NCBI RefSeq assembly: GCF_005239225.2
Contig: NC_133295.1
Span: 930,001-994,000 of the forward strand
Length of the DNA stretch: 64,000 bases
Direction of reading: 5' to 3'
Source: Populus alba
Lineage: Eukaryota > Streptophyta > Magnoliopsida > Malpighiales > Salicaceae
The notes under the pieces were generated by a model that saw only the letters and a program-made list of their open reading frames with translations, made no database searches and was not told the origin of the DNA. The position numbers and the translations under genes are program-made. Positions 48,845 through 59,734 of the stretch are shown piece by piece (positions within the stretch are counted from its first letter, which is position 1; each line of letters begins with the position of its first letter).

Positions 48845-50902
48845 ATGATGACAACAGATGATGGCTTAAACGTTTCAAACAAGGTAGCTAAGGAAATAAA
48901 CACTATTACTAGTAGTTGTAATGTTGATTTTGGTGTGAAGCTACATCAACCTATTGATCATCATCAATCATTTCCTTCTGGTACTCCTATGATGGTTCCT
49001 CATGTTAATCACCACCGTCCAATGTTTGACAATGGTCCCACATCATCATGTGATATAAACAAGTCTTTGATGAGCTATATAAGTGATCGTATATACCGTG
49101 TTGCTGCTGGTGGTGCTACCAGTGGCGGTGTAGTTGGGGTTAGGAATTTTCAGTCTTTTGACATTTCTGAAACAAGTATCTCTACGGCAGCTTCTGCCTT
49201 CAGATCCCCAGGTTGAAGAAAAATTTCTCTCTCCTTTTCCTTTCATTAAGTATATTATCCACTTCTAGCTGTTTTTCCTTGTTAGTGTCTCTCTCATTTT
49301 CTCTGTTCAACTTTCAAAGATTGGACCTTTATGAGAGCAAGAGTCAAGGTTTGTGTGGACTGACAAATACAGTGAATTCTTTTGCCAAGTGCAGGAGGCA
49401 ATATGGCAGCGTCTTTGGGGTTTCCTTTTACAAATACACAGTGGAAAGAGCTTGAAAGACAAGCCATGATATACAACTATATAACGGCCTCAGTCCCTGT
49501 GCCTCCTCAATTTCTAATTCCAACACCAAGAAGTAACGCTAAACCCCTCAATATCTTTTCTTTTTTTCTTGATGAATATTCTTGGTTTGGTGGGTTATTC
49601 ATAAGTACATCAAAGTTGCAATCTTTGTGGTTAATTTTTGCTATTTTGAGCACATGCAGTGGGGAATGGATTGACTGTAAGGTTCTCAAATGGGGCAGAT
49701 CTAGAGCCAGGGAGGTGTAGGAGAACAGATGGGAAGAAATGGAGGTGCTCAAGAGATGTGGCACCTGATCAGAAATACTGTGAGCGTCATATGCATAGAG
49801 GCAGACCCCGTTCAAGAAAGCATGTGGAACTCAATGCTAGCAGCAATAACAACAAGAAGAACCGCCATAATCCTGCTATTTGTCCAGAAGCTCCTGTTAC
49901 CGTGGCCATTTCAAAACCCACTATCAACAACAGCAACAGTGGCTCTGCCTCTCACGATCAGTTTTTTGGGTCTATGCCTATGCCTCAGCCATATATCCAG
50001 GCCCCAGTTTTTGTAAACAAAACCAGCGAGAAGACTTCAACTTTTGATGTTAATGGAGCCTATGGTTCCACATTCAAGGAACCCAGGTTGGTTTGATCTT
50101 TAGATTTTAGTAATTAGTCATTATTTTGAGGGAAATCTACGCTGTGATTTGCGAAACTGGTTTGTTTTTTCTTTTTTCCTTGATTAGTCCCTAATTTTTG
50201 GTGATTTTGTGCTTAAGGAGCTTGGACTGGATGTTGAAAGGGGAAGCTGGTCCTATAGCCAAAAATGATCAACAATGGCCACATCTAGTGCACAAAGAAA
50301 TTGAACTAGCTACTGAAGGTTCCTTTAACAGTGCTTCTGTTCTCAAACAGCATTACCAAGGAGAGTCTTTGAATTTGAACTCATTTGGAAATTTTAATGC
50401 TAGAGAAGACCAACAAAGCAATCAATATAGTCTGTTTCTTGATGAGGCTCCAAGGAGTTTTATTGATGCATGGTCTAATGATGCAATTTCTAGAAACACA
50501 AGTTCTGTTTCCTCAGATGGGAAGCTCCATCTTTCCCCTCTCAGTCTATCAATGGGAAGCAATAGGTCTACTGATGATGAAATGGGTCAGATCCGAATGG
50601 GTTTAGGCCTAATCAAATCAGATCGAAATGAAGAAGGCGGTAACACCAGCAGCACCCCAGGTGGCCCCTTGGCAGAGGTGTTACAACTGAGGACAAGCAA
50701 CACCACAGGAACCAATCAATCTTCTTCAATGATGGAAAATGGTGATTCTATTAGTCCTCCAGCTACTACAGTCTCTTCTCCATCAGGGGTTTTGCAGAAA
50801 ACACTTGCCTCATTTTCTGATAGCAGTGGTAATAGCAGTCCAACTCTTGCCAGTTCAAGGACCAAACCTGAAACTGCCATGCTTTGGTTAAATCAAGGCT
50901 AA
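48845..50902 (+). CDS. GRF: Growth-regulating factor (QLQ and WRC domains), 538 aa, 4 exons
   Basis: Exons 48845-49211, 49395-49532, 49660-50086 and 50218-50902 give 1617 nt in frame. The QLQ domain (residues about 129-165) contains [20 protein letters not shown] and VPVPPQFL. The WRC domain (about 182-226) has [13 protein letters not shown] with the C-x9-C-x10-C-x2-H zinc pattern intact and a basic RPRSRKHVE end. The long C-terminal part is Ser/Asn-rich with SLSMG and GGPLAEVL motifs seen in the GRF1/2 group. It is a nuclear transcription factor for cell proliferation in leaves and meristems. QLQ binds GIF co-activators, and one GIF gene is at 7463-9782. A miR396 site lies in the WRC coding part. 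The length matches Arabidopsis GRF1/2 (about 530 aa). The subfamily number is not assigned. Confidence 0.95.
49809..49829 (+). promoter_or_regulatory. miR396 target site in the GRF coding sequence
   Basis: The 21 bases starting CGTTCAAGAAAGC and ending TGTGGAA match the conserved plant GRF miR396 site, at the codons for RSRKHVE in exon 3. Knowledge of the family: miR396 pairs here with one bulged base and reduces GRF mRNA as organs mature. Pairing is inferred from sequence only. Confidence 0.93.
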
Positions 50903-52184
50903 ATTTGCCACTCTCTAGCTAGTTAAGGGCACACAAGGCCATAAGGGCAATATATTTTTATAAGCTTGATATATTTTTATGGTTTTGGTGGTTCTTGAAT
51001 TAGTTGGTTATTTTGTGACCTCTTGAAGTTGTCTTTTGGACGACTGAATGGAGTTTTGTTTAGATTATGTGTGGTGCTGTAGGAAGAAGTTTGTAGAGTT
51101 GATGATGTTTTGTTCTCTTGCTCTTGGAAATGAAGGTGGGCTCTCCTTCTGTTATTAGTGAGGGAGACTTGTCTAGCCCTCTTGTCGGAAAATATCTTCT
51201 CTTTTTTATGGAAAAATCTTCTTTTTGACATGATGAGGACATCTCCCTCACCTGTTCTGTGTCCATCAGTGCTCACATTTTCAAGCTGTTTTACCTAATG
51301 ATTAAGTTGTACCATGATTCTTTGTGGTGGAGCACCAAGATATTGTCCCCAAACTTCTAATCTTTGGTTTAGTTTACACGGTGGAGCATCCGAAGTTTAT
51401 TATAAACCATCTGAATCGAGAAGTCTCGAACTTGCTTCATCGGAAATAATCAGTGAAGTCCAAAGTCTACTGTGCCTGGAAGGCTGGAACATGACAAAAC
51501 ACAAATGGATGATGTTAAGCATGAGATGCTTATGTTTTCTCTCTTGGGCACGCAAAGTTTCATGGAAAATTGGAATACATCATCCAGGTTTTAACTCATC
51601 CATAATTTTAAAAAAAGGTGTTTTAAAATTTTTCAAAATATTTATTTATAATTAACATACATATTTATTTATATTATATATATTAAAAATTATCTCACTT
51701 AAAATATAAAAATAAAAGGTAAACAAATATAAAACCAAAAACTACTGAAGATTAATGTCAGTAGACTAAAGTTGGATTTGGATTAAAAATTCGGCCTCAC
51801 ACTTTCCTGCTTTCTTCCCAAAGTCCTCAAGGAAACATGAAGAAAATGGAAAGGGCCCAATATTTTATGTCCTTGAAGAGGGGGTGGGAGGAAGCCCATT
51901 TCTTGGTGCCAAAACTATGCCGCAAGAAAACAAAGACGGACATGGCATGTTGTTGAGGAAAAAAGCCCTCGAAAACTGCGGCCATCAAAGAAGACTTGTG
52001 AGAATTAATTTCTTATAAAGTAGAGATTAGAGATGGCGGGTGTCTTTCGTAATATATTTTGATTGTAGTTTGAAAATGTTTTTTTTTTTTTTTAAAGTGG
52101 ATTTAAACTTGAAAGGTATTCAATTGATGATTCTCAAATGATTTTTTTATATAATTTTAATATATTAAAAAAATATATAAAAAT

Positions 52185-52562
52185 AAGGGTGATCATTTTC
52201 AGTTTGGTTTGATTTTTATAAAAAAAATAACCAAATCAATTTTTTTTTTTTTAAAAAAACCCTGAGCCAGACTGAAATCGGTTCAAACCGACTAATTTCG
52301 GTTAGGTTTCGGTTTTTAGAATAAAAACCGATTCAAACTGGTTTGACTCTGTTTTTTCAGTTTGGCTTAGTTTTTTTTTTCGGGTTTTTTGTTCGGTTTG
52401 GCTTTGATTTAGTTTTTTCAGTTTCGAGCTTATAAAATCAAAACAAATTGTGGTCAGTTTTTTTAAAATTTTAATCGGTTTTTTTTACAGTTCGGTTTTT
52501 CAATTTTTTTTTTATTTTCTCAATTTAATCAGTTTTTTAATATTTTTTTACTCACCCCTATA
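52185..52562. mobile_element. Non-autonomous element with GGGTGA/TCACCC ends and CGGTT-rich interior
   Basis: Left end AAGGGTGATCATTTTCAGTT, right end TTTTTTACTCACCCCTATAA; the terminal GGGTGA and TCACCC are reverse complements. The interior is made of TTTCGGTT, CAGTTCGG and AAACCGA strings, like the element at 58229-59252. Confidence 0.5.
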
Positions 52563-53090
52563 AAAAAAAAAGTATTAAACTTCTTGTTTTTTCAACTTAA
52601 AAACACCTTTACAAAAACAAATATATTTAAGATATGAATCACGTAGATGAAATAACCGGCTCTTAAATTGTTTAATGCATTATAATACTAAAATACTGTT
52701 GATATTTAATAATTGTACAATGGATGTACATATGTGAAAATAATAATGTAATGTTAGGGAAAGAAACATAATTTTTTCGATAAATTACATTTAGATTTTA
52801 TTCTCTAAAAAAATTGTTATGAAACAATTAGATACATGCTTCTTTAAATAATTATTTATATTTAATTATTCATATTTAAAATTAAAAACTTACTTGCAAC
52901 GATATATATAAAATAAAATATATCTTTGGGCGTGCGCAACCTTTCTTTTCTGTTCTTTAAGATGAGCATCATGACAAGCGCAGTGAGAAAGTAACTTCTG
53001 CGTGCTGTAATTTCCTTTTCTTTATCGATTTCTTCGCAAGGAATTGCCTCCTCCTCCATCGCTCATCTCGACAACTCTTCTTCATCCTCC

Positions 53091-54041
53091 GACTCGCTAG
53101 ATTCTTCTTTCTTTTCTTCACAAGTAAGAGGATCCTTTTAATTTAGTCATCTTGATTTATTAGAAGTCGGGAAAAGCATTAATAAGTTTGAGATTCAGTG
53201 CTTGTACATAAATAAAAAATTGTCATGTGGTTTTAAAATTCCAACTTTTTTCATAAATTTTCACCCCTGCAAGGACTCCTGCACCGGCTCTCCTGCCTGA
53301 AATTCCTGCTGCCGCCGATTCTTTGCCGCTGCTTTCTAGCCCTCCAAGGTCCTCATCGGTCACCTTAGACCTGAAGTTTCATTTCACGGACTAGTCAGGA
53401 AATTAGAAACTTGATTTCATCCATAGTCTCTGCACACATTCTTCCTTCAGAATTAGAAATTTCAGATATATTTGAGCTCAAAGACTCTAATGCGCCTGTC
53501 TTACATCCAAGTTTTTATGTGCTTGATGATGCCACTGTTAGATTCCTGGGTTTAAAAAGGAGGGGAGGATGCCCCAGACCGAAATCCTATACCGACTTGC
53601 TAGATTCTTCTTTCTTTTCTTCACAAGTAAGAGGATCCTTTTAATTTAGTCATCTTGATTTATTAGAAGTAGGGAAAAGCATTAATAAGTTTGAGATTCA
53701 GTGCTTGTACATAAATAAAAAATTGTCATGTGGTTTTAAAATTCCAACTTTTTTCATAAATTTTCACCCCTGCAAGGATTCCTGCACCGGCTCTCCTGCC
53801 TGAAATTCCTGCTGCCGCCGATTCTTTGCCGCTGCTTTCTAGCCCTCCTCGGTCCTCATCAGTCACCTTAGACCTGAAGTTTCATTTCACGAACTAGTCA
53901 GGAAATTAGAAACTTGATTTCATCCATAGTCTCCGCACACATTCTTCCTTCAGAATTAGAAATTTTAGATATATTTGAGCTCAAAGACTCTAATGCGCCT
54001 GTCTTGCATAAAAGTTTTTATGTGCTTGATGATGCCACTGT
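53091..54041 (+). repeat. 503-bp tandem duplication
   Basis: Copy 1 is about 53091-53538 and copy 2 about 53594-54041. The offset is exactly 503 at both ends (for example TAGATTCTTCTTTCTTTTC at 53098 and 53601, and GATGCCACTG at 53528 and 54031), so no net indel separates them and only scattered substitutions are seen. Each copy contains a frame beginning ISSIVSAHILPSELEI (53411 and 53914) and a Pro/Ala/Leu-rich frame ending SLPLLSSPPRSSS. I do not recognise either protein. They may be exons of an unknown or decayed gene. Confidence 0.85.
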
Positions 54042-54892
54042 TTTGTGGATTTTCATTAATGTCCGGTTCTTAAAGTTCACTAGCTCAAGCTTTGACGGGC
54101 TCGATGATGCTAGCTACTGTTTTGTAAGCTTCATCAATGCTTTATTTTTCATTTGTTGCTTTCACCCAATGCGACATGCAATAATTGTTTATTAACTCTA
54201 GTATATTATTGTTTTATATATGAAATCATTCCCAGGGTTAATTATTTATAAAATATATGTAAATAATTTGTGTCAATCCTACGTCAAGTGTGAAGTCTCT
54301 TCTTCAGACTAAAAAAACGCACATATACATAAAAAATAAAGATATGGTATGATATTTTAGATTGAAGAAATTTTGATGGCCTTGGAGGAGATTCTTTGTG
54401 TTCCAGAGATTGAAAAGCATAAGTAGACTCTGTAATAACAACCATTAGCAACAAACAGTGGGATTTCAGCTTGAAACATTTGAAATGATTTATTATTATT
54501 TTTTCCAAAGTCCCTCAACTTGCCTTTGTTTGAGTTTTGTTTTTGTTGCAAGGCGGGACTTCGTTATATTTATATTTCATATACTATACGGAGGTGACAG
54601 ACAGAGGTGAAGAGCACCAAAACTTAGCAGTTAGCACTACTAAAAGGGGTTTCTTCGATATCTGCATGCGTCTTGTAGTTTGCAACATGGAATACATTGG
54701 ATCCCTGTTCATGTTAATGCATGCTTGGATGGCTCTAACTTTGATATGGATAAAAACCAAGAGAAGAGAATCTTTGCCTTGCCTACACTTTAATATTATA
54801 AGAGTCTACTGTAGCCTAGTGCAGCATGTCAATGACATAAAGTCACTGAAAAAGGAAACAACATGCAAGGCATTAACTTCCCTTTTCTCTAG

Positions 54893-54893
<1 letters not shown>

Positions 54894-54927
<34 letters not shown>
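54894..54927 (+). repeat. (TA)n microsatellite
   Basis: About 34 bp of alternating TA, ending in ACACAC, in the GRF-IQD spacer. Confidence 0.9.
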
Positions 54928-54933
<6 letters not shown>

Positions 54934-55452
54934 ATATAATATGTGATTTTGTTTGCCTTGAAAGGTAGCCGTTAGGAAGGAAAATCATAACAATGACTGA
55001 GTTGCAGTGAACTCACTTGCCAAATTTATCATACAATGAACTTAATGTTGCACTCACAGTCACAGCCACCGTCGGCCAGCTAAATTACTGATTGCAATTA
55101 ATTAGTAGAACGGACAAAGTGGGGCATTTGGTTCCTACAGTCAAGCTGGAGATTTTGAGTTCTTAATGACATCTCTGACTAAATTGATGCTTAAGACATG
55201 TCTCCATCAAACCAATAATGTACTTGCTTTTTTCAAGGTTGCAGCAGCATTGATAAAGGCAGTGCATAATACTATAAAAAGCTGCTGAAAGACTGATGTG
55301 CATTGGTTTAATTCTCTTAACGTCTACTAGGGTTATTCTGATGATGAACATATTGGATTTTTTATTCTCCTCTTTCAACTTCAACTCACTCCAGTTCTAG
55401 CATCTTCAATATGGCCAAGCCTGTTGTGTTCTTGAATGGTATATCATTGTTT

Positions 55453-55744
55453 TGTCCCTAAGTTTTCAATGCAATCATAACTTAGTCGTTTATGTTCGAA
55501 AATTTATAACTTAATCCTTTGGCTCCTGTTGACCGCTCTCTCTTATTGAAAACGTTCGTCGGTTTTATTAATCTCAAATATTGTACTAGTTGAAAATTTA
55601 AACTCTCGGAGAAAAACCAACAGAGCGAGAGGTTAGAGAGAAGACCTATTGATAGGTCGCGGTCAACAAGGAGCAAGGGACTCCTTTATATGTTTTCAAC
55701 TATGAAGGACTAAGTTATGACTTCATTCAACACAGAGGGACTAA
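55453..55744. mobile_element. Long foldback MITE beyond the IQD gene
   Basis: The left arm (55453 to about 55534: GTCCCTAAG, ATCATAACTTAGTC, GGCTCCTGTTGACCGC) pairs imperfectly with the right arm (55658-55744: GCGGTCAACAAGGAGC, GGACTAAGTTATGAC, AGGGACTA). The arms are about 80 bp each around a 120-bp centre. No clear target duplication found. Confidence 0.65.
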
Positions 55745-55769
55745 AGAATAACTCACTGCGAATAATGGC

Positions 55770-57706
55770 TTACCTTAACCACCTGCTAAGATCATTAGTT
55801 GAAGGAGGAGAGACCTCATCATCAATGCTGTCTGTGTAGCAAGAAGACATGTTAGACCTTTGCTCCATTACCATATTGGCTCCATGAATGCCCTTCAAAC
55901 TTGGGCTCCTCAGGTTATAATCATTAACCACGGAACCCTCATTGCTATTTGCCGGATCAGGCACCGGAAAAGACAGGCGTTTTTTGGCTGAACCTGATAT
56001 TTCTCTTTCCGGGGTTGAAGCTCTCTGCCTTGGTGCGCTTTGTGATCGAATTCTAGCCTTGGCAGATGCAGTGGCAGTCATGTAGTTGGGCTTTGAAGTA
56101 GCGGATGGGGTAGTTTCTCCCATTACACGGTTTCTGCTTTCTCTTAGGAAACGAGGACTGGATGAATGGACTTGAAGTAGTGTTCTTGTTTTGGATAGGG
56201 ATGGTGTGGTTGGCTGTGAGAGATTGTTGTGGTTTTTTTGAAGAGGAGAGGTAACTGAATATGAACTAGGCCTGTGTTGTTGGTAGTGATAATGTTGATG
56301 CAATTTACGAGCATTAGGTGATGAGTAAGAGTAAGGTCTAGAGGTGTCCATTTCAACAGTTTTGACAGGGTCTCTGCTGTGATATTGATCACGGAATGCA
56401 ATCCCTCTTCCCTCCCATTCCTTTATCGTTCCCCTCCTTTCAAGCCATCTTGGGTTCTTTTCTACCTCTCCTTCACTTGCATACGAGTCTCTTCCCGGTC
56501 TCCATATCTATCATTAATGCAGGAATTTTAATCGAATGATCGATAAGTTGCCATTGCCGACAAAAATAAAAGGAACTAGATCAAATTAAGGGCAAGGAGT
56601 GGTCAAAAACCTGTTGAGAGAAAGCATAAGCAAGAGCCTTTTCACGTTTCAAGGCAACCACTTCCTTTGTTTCCTGGAACATTGACTGAATTTCCTCAAG
56701 TGTTTTAGGATGGTAATTGCAATGAAACCAATCATCAGCAGTGCTGCTTCCATCCCAGCACTGCAGTTCATTGTTAAGAACCCAATCAAAACAAGCTGAC
56801 GCTGAAGTATGATGATGTACATATCTTAAACAAAATTTCTTACAGCAGATTTCCTCTCAGCAAGATTTGATCCCCGCAAGCTATTTGGATCACTGAAGAT
56901 GGAATTTGTGCTGCCCTCATAGGAAAGCCTTCTACGCTGTTCACACACCCGAGATTGCACCCTCGCCATAGCTTGCATGCACTGAAGAGTCATTTTTGCT
57001 CTCTTTCTAACATTATGGCCTCTCACTAAGGCTTGCAGCTTCACTAACCCCTTAAGTGCTTTAAGAGCTCGCTTTGCCTTCAAAAACACAACCACCATTA
57101 TTAAAAAAAAAGCTCTTAAGATTAAGAGATATATAATTATTTCTCTTTACTGATCTCTTGCTAATTACTTACCAGATATCCTCTAAAAGCTGTTTGTATA
57201 GCAATGGCAGCAAAGTGTTGCTTGACAAAAAAGGGAGGCCTGGTGAGTCTAACAACTTCAACAGCTGCTTGAGCTGTCGCAACTGCTGCTTGTGCAGCTG
57301 CTGTTGTAGCCATGGCCACTGCAAGGGCATGTCTTTGCTGAGCATCAGCAGCTTCAGAACTAACAGTACTATTATTAGCAGCAACCGCAGTAGCAGCATT
57401 GGTGGTTGCTGTAATATTGTTAGTGGCGTTTGCTTCACAATGGTGTATTACTGTTTCTTGATTTGAAAATTTCCTGAAAATCCATCTTTTTTTCCCTCTC
57501 TTCTGCACAAATAAACATTTTTCTATGTCAATAAGCTATTGTATTACAAAGGAATTACTAATCAAGAAAAGAATCTTCACCTTTTCTTCCTCCTCTTGTT
57601 CATGATCTTCTCTCCTTCTGCTGCTTCTCTTATCATTCTCTTTACTAGGAGACCAAAAAGCCCTTTTAACTGCACTCAGCCAAGAACTTCCTCCAATCTT
57701 CCCCAT
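55770..57706 (-). CDS. IQ67-domain (IQD) calmodulin-binding protein, 525 aa, 5 exons
   Basis: Minus-strand exons 57706-57581, 57502-57173, 57077-56844, 56760-56611 and 56507-55770 total 1578 nt in frame. The start is [20 protein letters not shown]. The IQ67 region (residues about 135-202) holds [32 protein letters not shown] and [14 protein letters not shown], that is several IQ-type calmodulin sites. A phase-0 intron falls after GYL, the position known as a hallmark of this family. An Ala-rich stretch precedes it (about 70-125). The C-terminus carries a DUF4005-type [20 protein letters not shown] motif near residue 425. IQD proteins are basic scaffolds linking calcium/calmodulin to microtubules and the cell cortex. 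It resembles the IQD16-18 group, but I assign no number. Confidence 0.93.
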
Positions 57707-58228
57707 GATGCAGACGATAGTACTAAAGCAAAAAACTTGGCTAGATATAAAGGCAAAAAAAAAAAAAAAAAAATAGTCTAGAGCTACACACACAGATTTG
57801 AGTGGTTGGTATGTTTAAATGCAAGACGCACAGAGAAATAAATGTATAGAACAAATAATTTAGCCTGCATTCTGCAAGAAGGGTAGAGCTAGTCCATGCA
57901 TTTGGGAACAGGTTCTGTGCATTGTCTATAATGCAAAAATGCAAAAGGTTAACAATAATATGGACATAGGATACAATGCTAAAAAGAAATGGTGTTTTCT
58001 TGTGGCATGGAGAGCCCTAAATAGTTCTGTGTCAGACAGTTGGAGACAACATCAAAGAGTGGGTACCCTCGAGAAGTGTTAATTTTACCTTAGTCCCTGT
58101 AGTTTATTTCAAGAAATATCTAGTCCCTATAATATCAAAACTAAATAAATAGCTCTTTGTCTAATACTGACCATGCTTAATTTATAAGCTTCTTGTTCCA
58201 AAAAACCGCACCATTACCATTGTATCTA

Positions 58229-59252
58229 CCTGTTCACGGTTCGGTTCGGTTCGGTTCAGACTACAAAAACCAACCGAACCGAGTAACTTAAATTTTGAAA
58301 AATTTAAACCGAACCGAACCGAAAACCGGTTCAAACCGGACCAGTTCGGTTCGGTGAAATTCGGTTTTTTTTCCATAAAACCGAGAAATCCAATCCTATC
58401 ATATATGGGTTTTTTTTTCAGTTCGGTTTAGCCAGAATCTTGTTCAAATCCTGCAAATATAGCAAAGCAAAGCCTCAAAAGTTTTAGCATCCCGATTAAT
58501 AAGAATATTTGTTGATAAAGAAATTTACAAAACAAAAGAAAAGGACAAACTAGATTGTGGAGGCTAGCTTTCTCCATGAGCACCGATTGTAACTTATAAT
58601 CACACTTTTATCCAAAGTTGCACATATAAAATTAATATTAATTTTTGCTATGAAAGCTTTTTTTTTAGCTCAGCAGCCAATGCAAACAACACTAAATATC
58701 AAAAGCACTTTGACTATCTCTATTCTTCTTTACCCATTTAACAAGAAGACGAACCAGATCTTGATGACAGCTTGCGTAGAAATAAAGAGAAGCCAAAGAG
58801 ATGGAGATGTTGATTTTTGTTTGGCTTGCACAGAAGAGATATGGGTTGTGCAGAAGAGATGAAGATGATGCACAGAAATAAAAAGAGAAGCCAAGGAGAT
58901 CGAGATGTGTGTTTTTGTTCAGCTTGCGCGGAAGAGATGAAGATGGTGCACAGAAATAAAAAGAGAAGCCAAAGAGATGGAGATGTGGGTGGATGACTTA
59001 GCTTTTGAGTTTTGAGATGGAAAGTGGAGGGCGGCGGCTTTTTGTGTTATCAGTTTTGAGATGGATAGTGGAGGGCGGGGCAATTTGTTAGGGTTAGGTT
59101 AATTGCTCGGTTCGGTTCATCGGTTTCAGTTTTAAAACCGAAACCGAACCGAACCGGCAAGATTTTATGGTTTTACAAATCGGTTTAATCGGTTTTTCTC
59201 GGTTAAATTTTCTCGGTTTTCTCGGTTATTCGGTTTTTTTTGAACACCCCTA
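58229..59252. mobile_element. Nested CGGTTCGG-rich element
   Basis: It lies inside the element above and is flanked by GTATCTA at 58222-58228 and 59253-59259. The left end has CCTGTTCACGGTTCGGTTCG; the right end is TTGAACACCCCTA preceded by CTCGGTT and ACCGAACCGAACCGG strings. The two ends are rich in complementary CGGTT/AACCG repeats that could fold together. Confidence 0.6.
58778..59030 (+). repeat. Three-unit internal tandem repeat within the nested element
   Basis: AGAAATAAA(AA)GAGAAGCC units begin at 58778, 58873 and 58952 (spacing 95 and 79 bp), each followed by an AGATGGAGATG-type segment and a GCTTGC(A/G)C. Directly after come two copies of TTTTGAGATGGA(A/T)AGTGGAGG. Confidence 0.75.
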
Positions 59253-59587
59253 GTATCTAGTGTTTTCTTTTTCCAAGCATTTCCTGAGAAAGAAAAGGGA
59301 AATGAAGTGGGAAAGAATGGTTTTAAATATACAGGGATTAAATATTGAATTCCTAAAATGTTGAGGATGGATTGATTTATTTTGTTAAAATATAGGGTCT
59401 GATTTATAATTAACTCCCTCGAGAACGCTGAAAGCTGGATAGTGTTTCCTATAGTGAAAGAAAAGAGAGGAGGAGCGGGCAGTGCTTTTGCTTTGTTTTA
59501 TTTATTTATTTACCACCATGGTTGCTTTCTACATGATTACATTTCTGATTTTGGGGAGTTGGGATTTGTGGAGAAGAGGAGAACAAT

Positions 59588-59734
59588 ATGTTTTGTTCTA
59601 GTGATCTTCCAATGGGGATGAAGCAAGGAGGATCTTCAGGGCTGTTGTGGTCATTTTCTAGGCAGTTTGGCAAGAGCCCTTTTGACCAGCTATATTGGGA
59701 TTTGGCTGTGGAGAATTTGGGGACTCAAATGTAG
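59588..59734 (+). CDS. Possible small protein, 48 aa
   Basis: ATG to TAG frame reading MFCSSDLPMGMKQGGSSGLL then WSFSRQFGKSPFDQLYWDLA and VENLGTQM. It has balanced amino-acid composition with Trp, Phe and Tyr, unlike the AT-rich random frames nearby, and begins just outside the right target duplication of the Mutator-like element. There is no signal peptide and no known domain. It could be a genuine short ORF, an exon of an unseen gene or chance. Confidence 0.25.
   Translation: MFCSSDLPMGMKQGGSSGLLWSFSRQFGKSPFDQLYWDLAVENLGTQM

Larger units (their letters stand above)
50903..55769. other. Spacer between GRF and IQD genes
   Basis: Contains the GRF 3' UTR, a MITE at 52.2 kb, the 503-bp tandem duplication at 53.1-54.0 kb, an AT microsatellite and a foldback element. 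The open frame 51314-51655 and the antisense frame 52862-53059 have no recognisable domain. No gene is called. Confidence 0.5.
58066..59425. mobile_element. Mutator-like non-autonomous element with 10-bp target-site duplication
   Basis: CCCTCGAGAA occurs at 58066-58075 and 59416-59425, exactly flanking 58076-59415. The left end (GTGTTAATTTTACCTTAGTC CCTGTAG) and the reverse complement of the right end (GAGTTAATTATAAATCAGAC CCTATAT) are imperfect terminal inverted repeats. A 9-10 bp duplication is the mark of Mutator-like elements. There is no transposase. Confidence 0.7.
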
